Assembly: GCF_026745355.1 (NCBI RefSeq)
Contig: NC_079202.1
Span: 7,413,629-7,477,628 of the forward strand
DNA from: Beta vulgaris subsp. vulgaris
Lineage: Eukaryota; Streptophyta; Magnoliopsida; Caryophyllales; Amaranthaceae
DNA: 64,000 nt
Direction of reading: 5' to 3'
The translations under genes were made by a program, and so were the position numbers. Numbering within the stretch: the stretch's first letter is position 1; every line of letters begins with the position of its first letter. The notes beneath the pieces were generated by a model. It had not been told where the DNA came from, made no database searches, and saw only the letters and a list, made by a program, of their open reading frames with translations. Of the stretch, positions 1-10,817 are shown in pieces.

Positions 1-569
1 AACAGCATCATCGTCTGCGACAGCAAGGGCAAGCATATCTGCTAACTCCCTGCAGTCTTCAGTGAGGGAGTCCAAGAACAATCGATCGTCGATAACTGGA
101 CTAAAATGAGAAGTCGAACCGGCTGAATGCAGCAGGCTAGAATATTTAACAGCCTCCCCCGAAATCTCTTTTTGTTTTTTAGGTGTCGGTGTAACCTAAT
201 AATTATTTTTCAATACGCGCATAAGATTATGAAATTTTTAAATTGAAAGCTATTATTTTTACAAAAATGGAGGCCTATATGAACAATTACCTCATCACTT
301 AACATTTGTGCTAAATGTTTTGGCCATTGCACCCAAGTACCCAAAGCAGTAGCTGTAGTGTCGATCTCATATGCAGGGACGGGAACAGGTAGTGGCAAAT
401 GACCATATTTCTCTATAATTCGATGAATTTTCACTTTCAGGTGATCATTCATCATTCTAGACCCATGAACTGTAGTGGTCTCATCAAAAGCATAAGAATA
501 TGCATCTGCCACTAGACAAGTCTCTCCACTAATTGGATCTACCAAATACAATCCACATGGAACCTCGTC
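1..569 (-). pseudogene. 3' exons of the Ptta/En/Spm-Ulp1 second gene of CACTA element 1
   Basis: Two exons can be matched to element 4. Exon 291-569 has plausible splice sites (acceptor TTAG, donor GAG|GTAATT) and encodes the segment with DEVPCGLYLVDPISGET at its start and ALGTWVQWPKHLAQML near its end. The next exon, from about 195 to the window edge, encodes VIDDRLFLDSLTEDCRELAD. This copy keeps reading frame where element 4 does not: it has five Cs where element 4 has four in the C-run near 57853, and it retains 32 bp at the start of the first exon (541-572) that element 4 has lost. The catalytic part of the Ulp1-like domain would lie beyond the left edge. Nothing upstream in the gene survives in element 1, so it is a remnant. 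Confidence 0.75.
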
Positions 570-871
570 CTAACAGCAACACGTAATATTGAAATTATTT
601 GAATAAAACACACATGTAAATATGATAATTATTTGTATGAAGGACATGTATATAAGATAATTTTTTGTATAAAGCACATGTATATATAATAAAATGGTCC
701 CTTCCAACATCTCACCTAAAATGGTCACTATTATCTCCGTTGTCATTTTCATCACCTACTACATCATCACCTTCAATCCTAACGTGATATTCTATCAGAA
801 ATTCATTCTCAACCCCGACATTCGACATATCAATCTCTAATGAATTACTAGTGCCAACATCAACATTAACC

Positions 872-1110
872 CTATCCTGATTCCTGAGTATATTTTCCGT
901 TCTCACCATGCCATAACCAAATATAATACTCATCCCTAAATCCACGACGAATAATATGATCCCTTATGGTCCTAATATCATAAATCATAGTCACATTGTA
1001 GCAATCAACACGTGGATAATAAATCTTAGCCTCGCAAGTAAGTTGTTGATGTTCTACAACACGTTTACAAAACTCATTCACACCTTCTACGAACTCCAAC
1101 GTATTCCGCT
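872..1110 (-). pseudogene. Transposase-associated domain (Transpos_assoc type) of CACTA element 1
   Basis: The minus-strand reading gives FVEGVNEFCKR at the start, RTIRDHIIRRGF in the middle and YYIWLWHGE at the end. This matches the family pattern of a conserved N-terminal block ending in W-HGE, and it aligns residue for residue with the plus-strand copy at 24497-24720. The CPC-type cysteine pair seen in element 3 is degraded here (YPR in place of CPC), so the presumed metal-binding site is lost. The start region is frame-shifted: an ATG at about 1110 leads into a short frame that does not join the rest. Downstream the sequence becomes acidic, with DDVV and DEND, and then hits the deletion junction at about 690. 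Confidence 0.7.
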
Positions 1111-1239
1111 TCCATTTCTAAAAACCCCAACACATACATACAAATTATTATCAATTTAAAATTCACATAACTCCAACACAACAAACTAATATTCAATGCA
1201 TGCTTCCATTGGGTCCTTATCACTCCAACCTAATCCATC

Positions 1240-1509
1240 CTTAAACGTCCAATCCCACTAGTGAATGCATGTATCATCTTTGATTCTAAGTAAAATTTGG
1301 CAGCATTTCCCTTCAGTTCTCCATGTACACGATAAAGATAATTGTTTATCTTATATGTACCCGGAGAATAAATTAGGGAAACGACTAACCGTATTTCACT
1401 TAGAATCAAAGAATCAACACACATTCACCACCTAAGTGAAATGTGATGTTTAAGAACAGTCCCAAAACGGGGACTATTCAAGACCTACTCCTAATGAGTA
1501 AGTCTTCAA
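1240..1509 (-). other. Conserved folded leader of CACTA element 1 (candidate structured RNA)
   Basis: On the minus strand this block contains a 14-nt imperfect hairpin (1509-1496 with 1490-1477, 5-nt loop). After it comes a long branched hairpin closed by 1454-1446 pairing with 1248-1240, with an internal 19-bp stem (1411-1393 with 1296-1278, one G-U). It is homologous to 24049-24319 in element 3, in the same position upstream of the Transposase-associated exon. Stem sequences differ between the two copies in a way that keeps pairing. Whether it is transcribed is inference; a function at DNA level is also possible. Confidence 0.65.
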
Positions 1510-2204
1510 CGGGTATCTAGGCAATATGATGTACATAAAAACAATCGCATTCAAGCGATTCCAAGTATTCACCAAACAATAATCGCATCAAACAACGAGT
1601 ACCAAACCATTCCTTAGATTTCCCTTCCCCTCCCATTGGTGAGTCTATCAATATAAAGGCATTGCATGCATATCACTTTAAACAAAGAATTGCAAAAACA
1701 TCACAATAACTTAAACATAAACAATCCTGTATAACATATTAGGGCATACAAAAACTAAAGCAAAATCATCACAAAATTAGTTTTTAATACTCAAGTCTTA
1801 TAACTACCATTTAAGCTAAAATTTTCATTGAAACACTAATTAAGAAAAAATTTAAAAAAACTGACCTAAAATTGACAAACCTCGCTGGAAATTCGGAGGA
1901 GAAGCACCGGTGGTGAAGGAGTGGCGCCGGAGGTGATTAAGTGGGGCCGGATGTGATTGAGTGGCGCCGGTGAAGGAAATGCAGTGGAGAAGTGACAAGA
2001 AACCTAAAGCGCCGGAGTGTGAGAGAGTGTGACGAGAGACAGAGACTCGCCTACCCAGACGCAGAAGTGTGAGAATAAAAAAGCCAGCAGCAGTCGCCGA
2101 AAACTCGCCAACCCAGAAGCCGGAGCCAAATGTCGCCGATAACCAAATCGCCGGAGTGTGAGAGAATGAGAGAAAGGGAGAGAGTGTGAGAGAATATCGA
2201 TTTT

Positions 2205-2425
2205 TTATTATATTGCAGCGGTTTCCCGCCAAAAACCACAGCAATATTAGTCTTTAGAGGGCCCCACATTTTTTTCAAAATGTTTTCGTTTGACAATATT
2301 GCTGCGGTTTTGGGCGGGACCCGCAACAATATTGTTATTTTCTATTTTTTTTTTCGTGTAATATTGCTGCATATAGGTAAACCGCAGCAATATCACCGCA
2401 GCAAATAGCATTGATTCTACTAGTG
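2205..2425. repeat. CACTA subterminal repeats (GCTGCGGTTT type) of element 1
   Basis: Several direct and inverted copies of a motif close to AATATTGCTGCGGTTT lie next to the CACTA end (about 2211-2225, 2296-2312, 2362-2400). The same motif clusters next to the other end of this family at 55885-56120, so this is the expected array of transposase-binding sites of an En/Spm-type element. Confidence 0.75.
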
Positions 2426-2616
2426 AAAAGCTCTTTGTTAAAGGAACTAAAAAGAATATAAAAGTCTATAGAATGGTGGATGGGTCATCATCAAGAGATG
2501 CACTACAGTAGAACTGTGCATATTAGATTTGGTATGATCTCATGACCTATGATGTAAATCCTTGTTGGTTATCACCAAATAACCGTGTAAGTGCGCATCT
2601 TGAAGAAACTTTCTTA

Positions 2617-4311
2617 TAGTCTGTTTGTATACGAGCATTTGATTTGAAATGTTGTAATTGGGCCAATTCATATGTTTGGCAAGTCATAATAATTGGAATT
2701 GGATTTGGGCCAATTCCCTACCCATATTAAACATACCTTAGCCCATGTGATTTCAAATCCAAAGTAAAATACTCTCATTTCAAATCCAAAGTACCTCTCT
2801 TCTCCCCTATACTACCACGACATATCAACATGTTTTGCATTTTCTCTCTCTGCTCGTCTTCTCTCTCCTCCATTGGAGCTTTTTTGAGCTCGATTTCTCT
2901 CTCTGAAAGACGATTGTTTCTGCATATCTTCTTCAAAGGTCAGATTATTTTAAGATTTTCTTCTCCTAAAATCTAATTAACTGGATATCCAACTTTATTG
3001 TAATTTATTTGCTCGAATTTGCTGATTCATCTTATTTAGTATGATTATTTGCACGTTCCTTCACTTTGGTTTTTCAATAATTGATGATTTCGAAGAATAT
3101 TCGCCGATGATTGAGAAGTTGCTGGTTAAAATCGAGTTACTTTTGTAAATTAGGGTTTTTGAGTTTTCGTTGTGATGCGAAAATCGCAAATTAGGTTAAT
3201 TATGTGCGTGTTCACAAGGAAATCGCAGGAAAACTATGGTTGACATTGTATGTTTATAGTGCACGATAGAAAAGTGAGGAGTAATAACGTGCTTTAGTTG
3301 TTCCTGTATTCTAAGAAGTGCTTAACTTATTCAATCTCAGTTTCTTTTATTTGTCATTGGATTTATGTTTATTGTTATCATATTTCTTGCTTGGGTTGTT
3401 ATTGTTTCGGTGATTGTGTTCATGGAAGATTGCATCATTTAGTAGACTTGCAATTTAAGTTGAATCATAATATTTGTGATTTGAAGAAAACAACTGTTTC
3501 ACTTCACTTTTGAAATATTCCAATAATTAGTAAAAATCTGTTTAATCAGTTAGAATCTGTAAATTGTGCTATTATTTTCATCGACATTTCAATCATTCTC
3601 TTCGTTTGTTGCCCCTTTCGTTCTATGATCTAGCTTTAGCCTTTATTTTTATCTTGTTTGGGCAATTGTTGCTAGAGACTGGTTATCCTGAGACTACATA
3701 TATTGTGCTGGGAAAGTTTTGATAAGGTCATATTTCTATCAAATTACTCCAGAATTAGTAGTATCAAATGCAAATTTACTATTGTTTGACTTAAAATTAT
3801 AGAGTTGTGCCTCTCCACCTAGGAAAGGATTAGAAGTGTTGCTCTAGATTTTCTAATATCATATTGGAATTTGAAGATGAGTATGACGAATATACTCAAA
3901 GGGTTCTGTCTGTGGTACTGTTTGTGAAGTGATGCATCACTAGTGTTCTTGGGATTTCGGGGAAGAGGTTTATGAACAGGCCGGTGAATGAGTTCGATAT
4001 GTTATAACATCTACCGGAGGAGCACAAATTAGACTGGATTTTATTATGTATTAGTGATTAGTAGTTCTATTTTGTTGGTTGTAGGATCGAATTACAATTC
4101 CAAACTTTAACTTGGTTTCCAAACATTATTTGAATTTGAAATTCAACATTTGAAATTCTATGAATTCCCAAACAGCTTATTGGAATTTGAAATTCCAAAT
4201 TTGAAATTCTTAAGTTTCCCAAACACTATACTTGAAATTGAATTCCAGAAATTGGAATTCCGAAATTGAATTGCACTATTTGAAATGAAATATGGGTATC
4301 CAAACGCAACC
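2617..4311. mobile_element. PIF/Harbinger-like non-autonomous element with TTA target duplication
   Basis: The left end (CTGTTTGTATAC...) and the reverse complement of the right end (GCGTTTGGATAC...) align over roughly 40 bp, including ATTTGATTTGAAAT against ATTTCATTTCAAAT. TTA occurs on both sides (2614-2616 and 4312-4314), the target preferred by PIF/Harbinger and Tourist elements. The interior has a pyrimidine-rich leader (2840-2930) resembling a plant 5' UTR, but I see no transposase or other convincing coding region. The flanks read through as one interrupted sequence of unknown identity (2426-2613 and 4315-4535). Confidence 0.6.
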
Positions 4312-4314
4312 TTA

Positions 4315-6841
4315 ATGGATTTCACATGGCTAGAAAGAACATGGAAGGAATACATGAAAGGTTATTCTTCTTAACTAAGTTCAGTCATCCTAAAAGAGCG
4401 TTTATTGACCACCTTAGAACAATGGACGAAGTCACTTTCAGAATGTTACTGGATGTATTGGCTATAACCATTAGAAGTTCCTTTGCTCATAATTTCTGTG
4501 GTGCTGGGTACATCACTTCACAAATCAGGGGGTAATTTGTTACTATCATTTTTAGATGTCAAGTAACATTTATTGTTGTATAGCGAATTAAATCTCAAAA
4601 GGTTAAATCTGGCGACAACATAAGGGACCAACATGAGTATAAAGTCCATTAAGCGAAGTCAGCGGAGGTCAAGATTAGCAAAGTGAGACCTTCAAGACCA
4701 CCTGGAGATAATAGAGAAGGGCAGTAAAAGGATAAGGAATCAAAGAGAAATCATGAGACGGTTCAATATGAAGAAGAACGTGCACTATAAGATGACAATC
4801 ACCCGGCGCCAGAAAGTAGTTAAGATTTGACCGTTCAATACGAAAAATATGCACTATAAGGTGACAGTTATCCACGCCAGAAAGTGGTTTAGATTTGAAT
4901 CAAATATGATTCAAATATATTCCCTCCCTAGCTTGCTCGAAAGTTACATACTGTAATTATCTATAAATAAAGAAATCATTATCAAGCAAAAAACAACAAA
5001 GAACTCAACAAACTACATTTCTTCTTTCCTTAGCGTAACATAGCGTTAGCATAGTTCAACCCTTTTATGGGGTTATAGCTTAGTCCTTTAGACATAGAAT
5101 ATGTTCTAGCGCCAAGATCTCTAAATTCTTTGATTGAAGCAAGGAACCAATGAGGTAATACCCTTCGTGTCCCCTCTTTAGTTGTCCAGCCTGGCTTATC
5201 TTTTTGTGTGTTATAAAATCCATCTTGAAGTGGTGGCATGTATGGGAATCTTATACTTTAATTAATAGATTGATTATTGTTTGCTCTATTTACTATTTTT
5301 CGCCTGAAATTAATAGGTGTTATACTTTAAAATAATCATTAATTAAATTGCAACAAAGTATGTTACCAAGGTTTTATCAAATTAAAACCCATAACCCCAG
5401 GGACTAAGCCTCCCAAGGCATTCATCAGTACCAAACTATTGGATGTCCATTGACTTGTTTGCAAAGCCAACGTATTGATTTTGCACCAATTAACAATTAG
5501 ATTTCAATATATAAATTTTCGTAAGCTAAAATAAAGAAATGAAGAAGGAATTTTTATATTTAATCTTCCTAAAATAAACATCATCTAATTAGGAAATAAA
5601 TAATCTTCTAATGATTCTAACATAACAAAACTAGGAAATAAAGTTAAGATAGTCAAAACTAGTAGTTAGATTCTTGAGAATCCCAAAAACAAGCAATAAA
5701 ATCGGAGATCTCATACAAATTTGATATGATCATCATAGGCCAATTTAGAATATGAGATCCCAATTTTTCATTTTCTCATTATTCAAAGATCTCTTATATA
5801 GCTAAAGAGACAAATTTAGATAAGTGAATATTTTAACAACATTTAGTTGCATATTAGGGTGCACTAGACTTCTACGTTGGATTAGAGCATTTGCATGGCA
5901 TTTAATTTATGAGTTTTCACGATATATCACACACCTTAATCCGATCCCTTTGATTAAAATTTGAAGATGAGATTTCAATGTAGTTTCGATGTCTTGCCAT
6001 GCTTGAGGATTTGATGCTTTTTTTTATTTTTGGAGATTTCTCATATTTTGAACACTTGTGTCACGCAAGTTAGACAGATTTACCCTAGCTTCCAGACGTG
6101 ACCTGAAAAGAGGGTTTTTGATATGTTTTGGTTTCCTTAAATTGTGGGGGCACTTTTGTTTATCAGTACCTCATCAAGTAAACGAAAAATGTGATGTTAT
6201 ATGTTGTCTTAGATTCTATTATTTTCTAATTTATTTTTGGTTAGTTTATTAGATTTCATTTGTTCTTCAAGGATTCATCTTGAATCTTTAATTCATGTAT
6301 GTTTTCTTATACTTTTTCTCTCTTCAATTATTATTTTGTTTCTTTTAACAAAAATTATTATTATTTAGTTTATTAATTTAGGTTTCAGTTGAACCCTGAC
6401 CATGAATGCAATTGCATGATTTCCCCAAAGTACGTTACTAATAGATTTTATGCTCTTACTTATTCGAAATTTTCTTCTTATTAATACTATAATAGGGATA
6501 ACTAGCTAGTATTGTTGGATTGAATCCTTATGTATGTATTAATATATTATATCAAATCCAAATATGGACATGATTTTCTTTATGCAAACAGGCAGAATTG
6601 ATTGTTAGGAATTTAGTGATGTTATACTCAATGTCTTCTAATATGAAGTGTTCCATGTTAATAAGTATGAGTACATGTTGGGAAAGCTATAATACCTTAG
6701 AAGAGGAATATTGGCAACTAAAGGGTGCATGTTTCCTTTTGAGCACTATTATCTTGTCGATAAGGGTAGAGTTCATCATGTGTTGGTTTATACTAGTGGG
6801 CACACATAATTCTAGGTCTTTTATTCATAAATTAATTACTA
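4315..6841. other. Stretch without a recognisable gene
   Basis: The first 220 bp can be read as a short plus-strand open frame (to 4535) that may continue from 2613 across the PIF-like insertion, but I recognise no domain. At 4600-5030 there is a promoter- or LTR-like segment with a repeated unit (GACAGTTATCCACGCCAGAAA and GACAATCACCCGGCGCCAGAA, near 4792-4885) and a TATA-like CTATAAATAAAG at about 4961-4972. The remainder is AT-rich DNA with only short stop-limited frames. Confidence 0.4.
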
Positions 6842-6843
6842 TA

Positions 6844-7911
6844 CTTCCTCCATTTCGAATTACTCGCTACACTTCTTTTTTACGGTTCCCTTGGCAATTT
6901 TTGTTAGTGTAATATTAGTCATATGAGGGATATGTGATTAAGTGTAATTTAGAACCTAAACCAACCACCACCAACTGTGTAAACCATCAACCATCAAAAC
7001 TTCCACGACCACCACCGAAACCGCTCTCACCACCACCATACAACCAGCCACCACGACCACAAACCTCACCACCATAAAAACTGCAGACACCATCGTAATC
7101 TAACAAAACAAACCACCACCACCACCAAAACCCAAATTTGAACCCATATATGGTTCGAACCCAGATGTGCAAAGGAGAGCAAAAATAAAAGGAGAGCAAA
7201 AACCTGGTGGTTCAAACCCAGATCTGGAATTTTGGGCGTGGTTAGTTAGGGTGGTGTGGTTATTTACTAAGGTGGTTTAGTGGTCGGATTTCAGTGTAGT
7301 GGTTGTCAAAGTGAGTGGTGGTAAAGACCGAGAGGAGAGAGAAATGGGTGGATGTGGAAGATCGATAGGAGAGAGAAGTGGGTGGTGATGGTAAAGATCA
7401 GGAGGAGAGAGGAAGCGGAGAAAATTATGAGCGTCGTTTTTTGCAACGGTGGTGGTGGTTAAGATGGCAGTGCGAAGATGGTGCTCATGATGGTGAAGAG
7501 GTTGAGAAAGTGATGGGTCAGGTATTGGTGGCTTGTTTTGTTCGGTGGTGGTGGTAAGAAGAGAGATAAATGGGTTGGCATATTAAAGGAGAGAGAAGGG
7601 GTTGAAGTTGATCATGGTGGGTTGAGAATTACAGGATCATGGTGGTGGTCAGAGGAGAGAAAATGGGTTATGGTAATGTAGGAGAGAGAATTGGGTTGAA
7701 GTTGTTGATGATGGGGGGGGGGGTTGTTTAATGTTTAATTACTTTTAGTTAGGTATAAGGTATAATTAAGTGTTGTTCAATATTTTTAATAAGGGTTGTT
7801 TGGTAAATTTAAAGCTTCTAACTTACCATATGAGGAAAAAAAAAAAGTGTAGCAAGTAATATGAAACTTCCCTATATAGAAAGTGTAGCGAGTAATTTGA
7901 AACGGAGGAAG
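6844..7911. mobile_element. Stowaway-like (Tc1/mariner type) non-autonomous element, 1068 bp
   Basis: The left end CTTCCTCCATTTCGAATTAC and the right end ...GTAATTTGAAACGGAGGAAG are inverted repeats flanked by TA on both sides (6842-6843, 7912-7913). The inner blocks ACTCGCTACACTTC and GAAAGTGTAGCGAGT extend the inverted repeat and are shared with the element at 45429-45637. The interior is GGT/ACC-rich simple-sequence-like DNA (about 6960-7740) with no transposase. Confidence 0.75.
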
Positions 7912-7966
7912 TAATTTGATTTACCAATACTGAAATTAATCTCCTTTAGTTGAACTAATCGCAAGG

Positions 7967-9289
7967 CACTAGTTGAAAAGAAACACAAGTCATGCGGTGC
8001 AAGGGTTGGGTTTTTCAAAAAAACGCAACCCTCAATAGTGAGGGGTGTTGCGGATAGCCCAAAAACCGCATCCCTTCGTAATGCAAAAACCGCAACCCTT
8101 TTGGTGAAGGCTTGCGGTTAGCCGAAAACCGCAGCCCTATAAGTAACAAAGGGCTATGGTTTTGGGCCAACCCGCAAGCCATTGTAATTAATTCTCGCCG
8201 GCTGATGGGCTTATTTGAGCACACAAATGAAACTCCCTCTCTCATTTTAATTCATTGAGCGCCATTTCTGTCATTTTCTCTTATATTTCTCTCTCCTTAC
8301 TCTAACCTCTTCCTCTCTCTCATTCGTCTCTCTCCTCTCACAGATCTTCACCACAAATCCTTTGTCCTCTCTCACAAATTGTTCGCCGGAGACTTCGACG
8401 ACAACAAATCCAGCTGACGCGGTAGCACAAACTCCTCTGCAGATTTCACCGTCACCTCCGTCGTAACTTCTCCATTTTTTCTCTTCAAAAACTCCTCTTC
8501 CATTAAAGAAGAATGATGGTGAAGTCAAAGTCTGATTCGCTCTTTCTCCTACCGATAATTTCCATGTCGGAGGCGCTAAAATTGCTCTCTTCAATTACAT
8601 CTTCGCTTAGGTCAGTACTCTCGTCGAATTTTTCCCCTTCGTCTCTCGTCTTTCCTCCTTCGGTGGTTGGGCTCTCAAATCTCCTTCGCTAACACCCCCT
8701 CGCCAACATTTGCGCACATTCATCGCTCACACCCCCTCTTATCTCGCCTCTCGTCGCGCTCAACCAGATCTAGGGTTCGAGATTTACTCGTTTTTTGTCA
8801 TTTTTTCGTATTTAAGTTTTTTTTATTTTATTTTGTAGAATTAAGGTTAATTTATTTTATTTTGTACTCTATTGAATATATGTTGTTGAATTTGTGGAAT
8901 TTTCATCACCTCTTGTATGTTTGGAGTAAATGTTCGAAATTTCAGGTTCATTTTGGTATGCTGAAATCAAAAACATTTTACATACATAAGTAATTGTTTA
9001 TATGTTATATTTAGGACTCTAAAAATGCAAAAAAAAAAAAAAAAAAAAATGGGTCATGAAGGGTTGCAGTTTTGACCATTAATCGTAGCCCTTTATCGAT
9101 TAAGGGTTGCAATTAATGATCAAAACCGCAACCCTTCATTGATAAAGAGATGTGGTTTTAAGCCTAAACTGCAACCCTTCTTTGTGAAGCCTTTCGTTTT
9201 GCCGAAGGGCTGCTACGACAAGGGTTGCGTGCCAACACGCAGCCCTTAGGGCCGTTTTGACCGTAGCCCTTACGTTTTTTCCACTAGTA
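7967..9289. mobile_element. Non-autonomous CACTA element, 1.3 kb
   Basis: The left terminus is CACTAGTTGAAAAG (7967). The right terminus is TTTTTTCCACTAGTA (ending 9289), the reverse complement of a CACTA end with the outermost base changed. Subterminal motifs of the form AGGGTTGCGGTTTT and AAAACCGCAACCCTT are repeated at both ends (8000-8140 and 9050-9270). There is no transposase reading frame. A 3-bp target duplication is not visible, in keeping with decay of the right end. Confidence 0.7.
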
Positions 9290-10499
9290 AAACAACCTTC
9301 TTTGTACGCAATCGAGCCTAAATTACCCTACTATATTTTCATACGTTAGGTTAAATATTTCTGGAATGTACGCGACAAACTTATCAATATTCCACTCTTT
9401 AGGTGTAAACTTTTGCGTGCATTCACAGAAAAGAGAATTTCCCTTGAAGAAAGAATTTATATCTATTTATATTGTTAGAACGCGTAGGCCAAAGTTGTAG
9501 TCTACCATATGTCGTCTTCTTCTCTCATATGCTTACATGGTGCTATGTCCTAAGTGACATGAGATTTCAAAGAATAGTCTTGAACCAAAAATATAGCCCA
9601 CCACGTGTTGCCCCCTCTCTCAAATATTTAGATGGTAATATGTCATAAATGACATGACATTTTATATAAGGAAAATTCTTTAAAAAGGTAGATAATGTTT
9701 AACTTAATGGCAAACCAATTATTGAATAAGTGTTGCAAGCGATTAATCAAGTATAGTAAAATCTCTCACATATAAACCAAAAAAGCATAAGTGTGAACGA
9801 CTCGAAAATCATAACTATCAACCTAAAATCATAATATACAACAAAATAATATAATCATTAACACACAATAACTTAATAATCCAAAACCATAAATATTACT
9901 TCACAATATCAGCTATTGACTCGAAAACCATAATTAATAATCACAAAACCATAACTATCATCTAGAACAACATACTTGTAAACCCTAACACCATAATTAC
10001 TAACACAAATCATTAAAATAACTAATAACTCGAAAATCATAAATAATAACTGTAAAAATATAATTATATCCAAAAATCATAACTATTCATCCAAGTACAT
10101 TATCATATTATATGTTTTTTCTTATACATTACTTTAATATAGAGTTAAAAAAATATTATTAAAGCATTTTTTTAATTACTCTTTAAATACTCTCTAATAA
10201 TACAAAAATTATAATTTTTCGAATTATATATTAAAAGTTATAATTAATTTACTACACTAAAGTTTTTCATCGTAAATGAAACTATATTTCTTCTTACCCC
10301 CAATTCTATATATGTATTTTTATTAATTTTGGAAATCAATTTAATTTTAAAAAAATGATATGGTACTTAATAAACGCGACAATTTTGCGTCTGATAAGGA
10401 TGCAAAATGTCGCCACCACATGTGTTACTTTAATACGATATTATACTATATGTTTATTCTTATATGTTACTTTAATATAGAGTTGAAAATTATAATCTA
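9290..10499. other. AT-rich stretch without a gene
   Basis: I see no reading frame with a recognisable domain. From about 9770 to 10090 a loose repeat of phrases such as AAAACCATAACTATCA and AAATCATAAATAATAA recurs, suggesting a degraded tandem array. Confidence 0.4.
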
Positions 10500-10817
10500 C
10501 TCCCTCCGTTTCCTAAAGATCTTCCCACTTATTGTTCCTACAGATACCAATGAAATTCAAGTTGTGTGGGGCATGGTGTGAGTAAAGTAGGAGAGAGAAA
10601 GGGGTTAAGATAAATAAACAAATAAAAAGGGGTTAAAGTAAGAGAGAGAAAGGGAGTAAAATTGAATTAATAATATAATGGTGGACCATATGATAGTGAC
10701 ATGAGAGGGTAAATAGGGAAATTTGTTTTGCCAAATAAGGAATAAAGCAAAAGAGGGAAGATCTTTTTGAAACATCCTTAAACGGAAAGAGGGGAGATCT
10801 TTAGGAAACGGAGGGAG
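10500..10817. mobile_element. Stowaway MITE, 318 bp
   Basis: The ends are CTCCCTCCGTTTCCTAAAGA and its near-perfect inverted copy (...TCTTTAGGAAACGGAGGGAG). TA is duplicated on both sides (10498-10499, 10818-10819). The terminus and target are diagnostic of plant Stowaway MITEs. The interior is non-coding. Confidence 0.9.

Larger units (their letters stand above)
1..2425 (-). mobile_element. CACTA (En/Spm) element 1, internally deleted, 3' end beyond the window
   Basis: The right end is a CACTA terminus: on the minus strand it begins CACTAGTAGAATC at 2425. Next to it lie repeated subterminal blocks of the type TTGCTGCGGTTT (about 2205-2410). Reading leftwards (minus strand 5' to 3') come a structured leader (1509-1240), a Transposase-associated domain (about 1110-872), and then, abruptly at about 690, sequence matching the second gene of element 4 (57690-58353). 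TNP2 and the first half of the second gene are therefore missing, as in classical dSpm-type deletion derivatives. The 3' terminus and its target duplication lie left of the window. The element cannot be autonomous as seen here. Confidence 0.85.

Noticed and set aside
2426..4535. A host gene interrupted by the PIF-like element
   Set aside because: The flanks (reading KLFVKGTKKNIKVYRMVDG on one side and ARKNMEGIHERLF on the other) look like one broken coding region, but I recognise no family and cannot show continuity.
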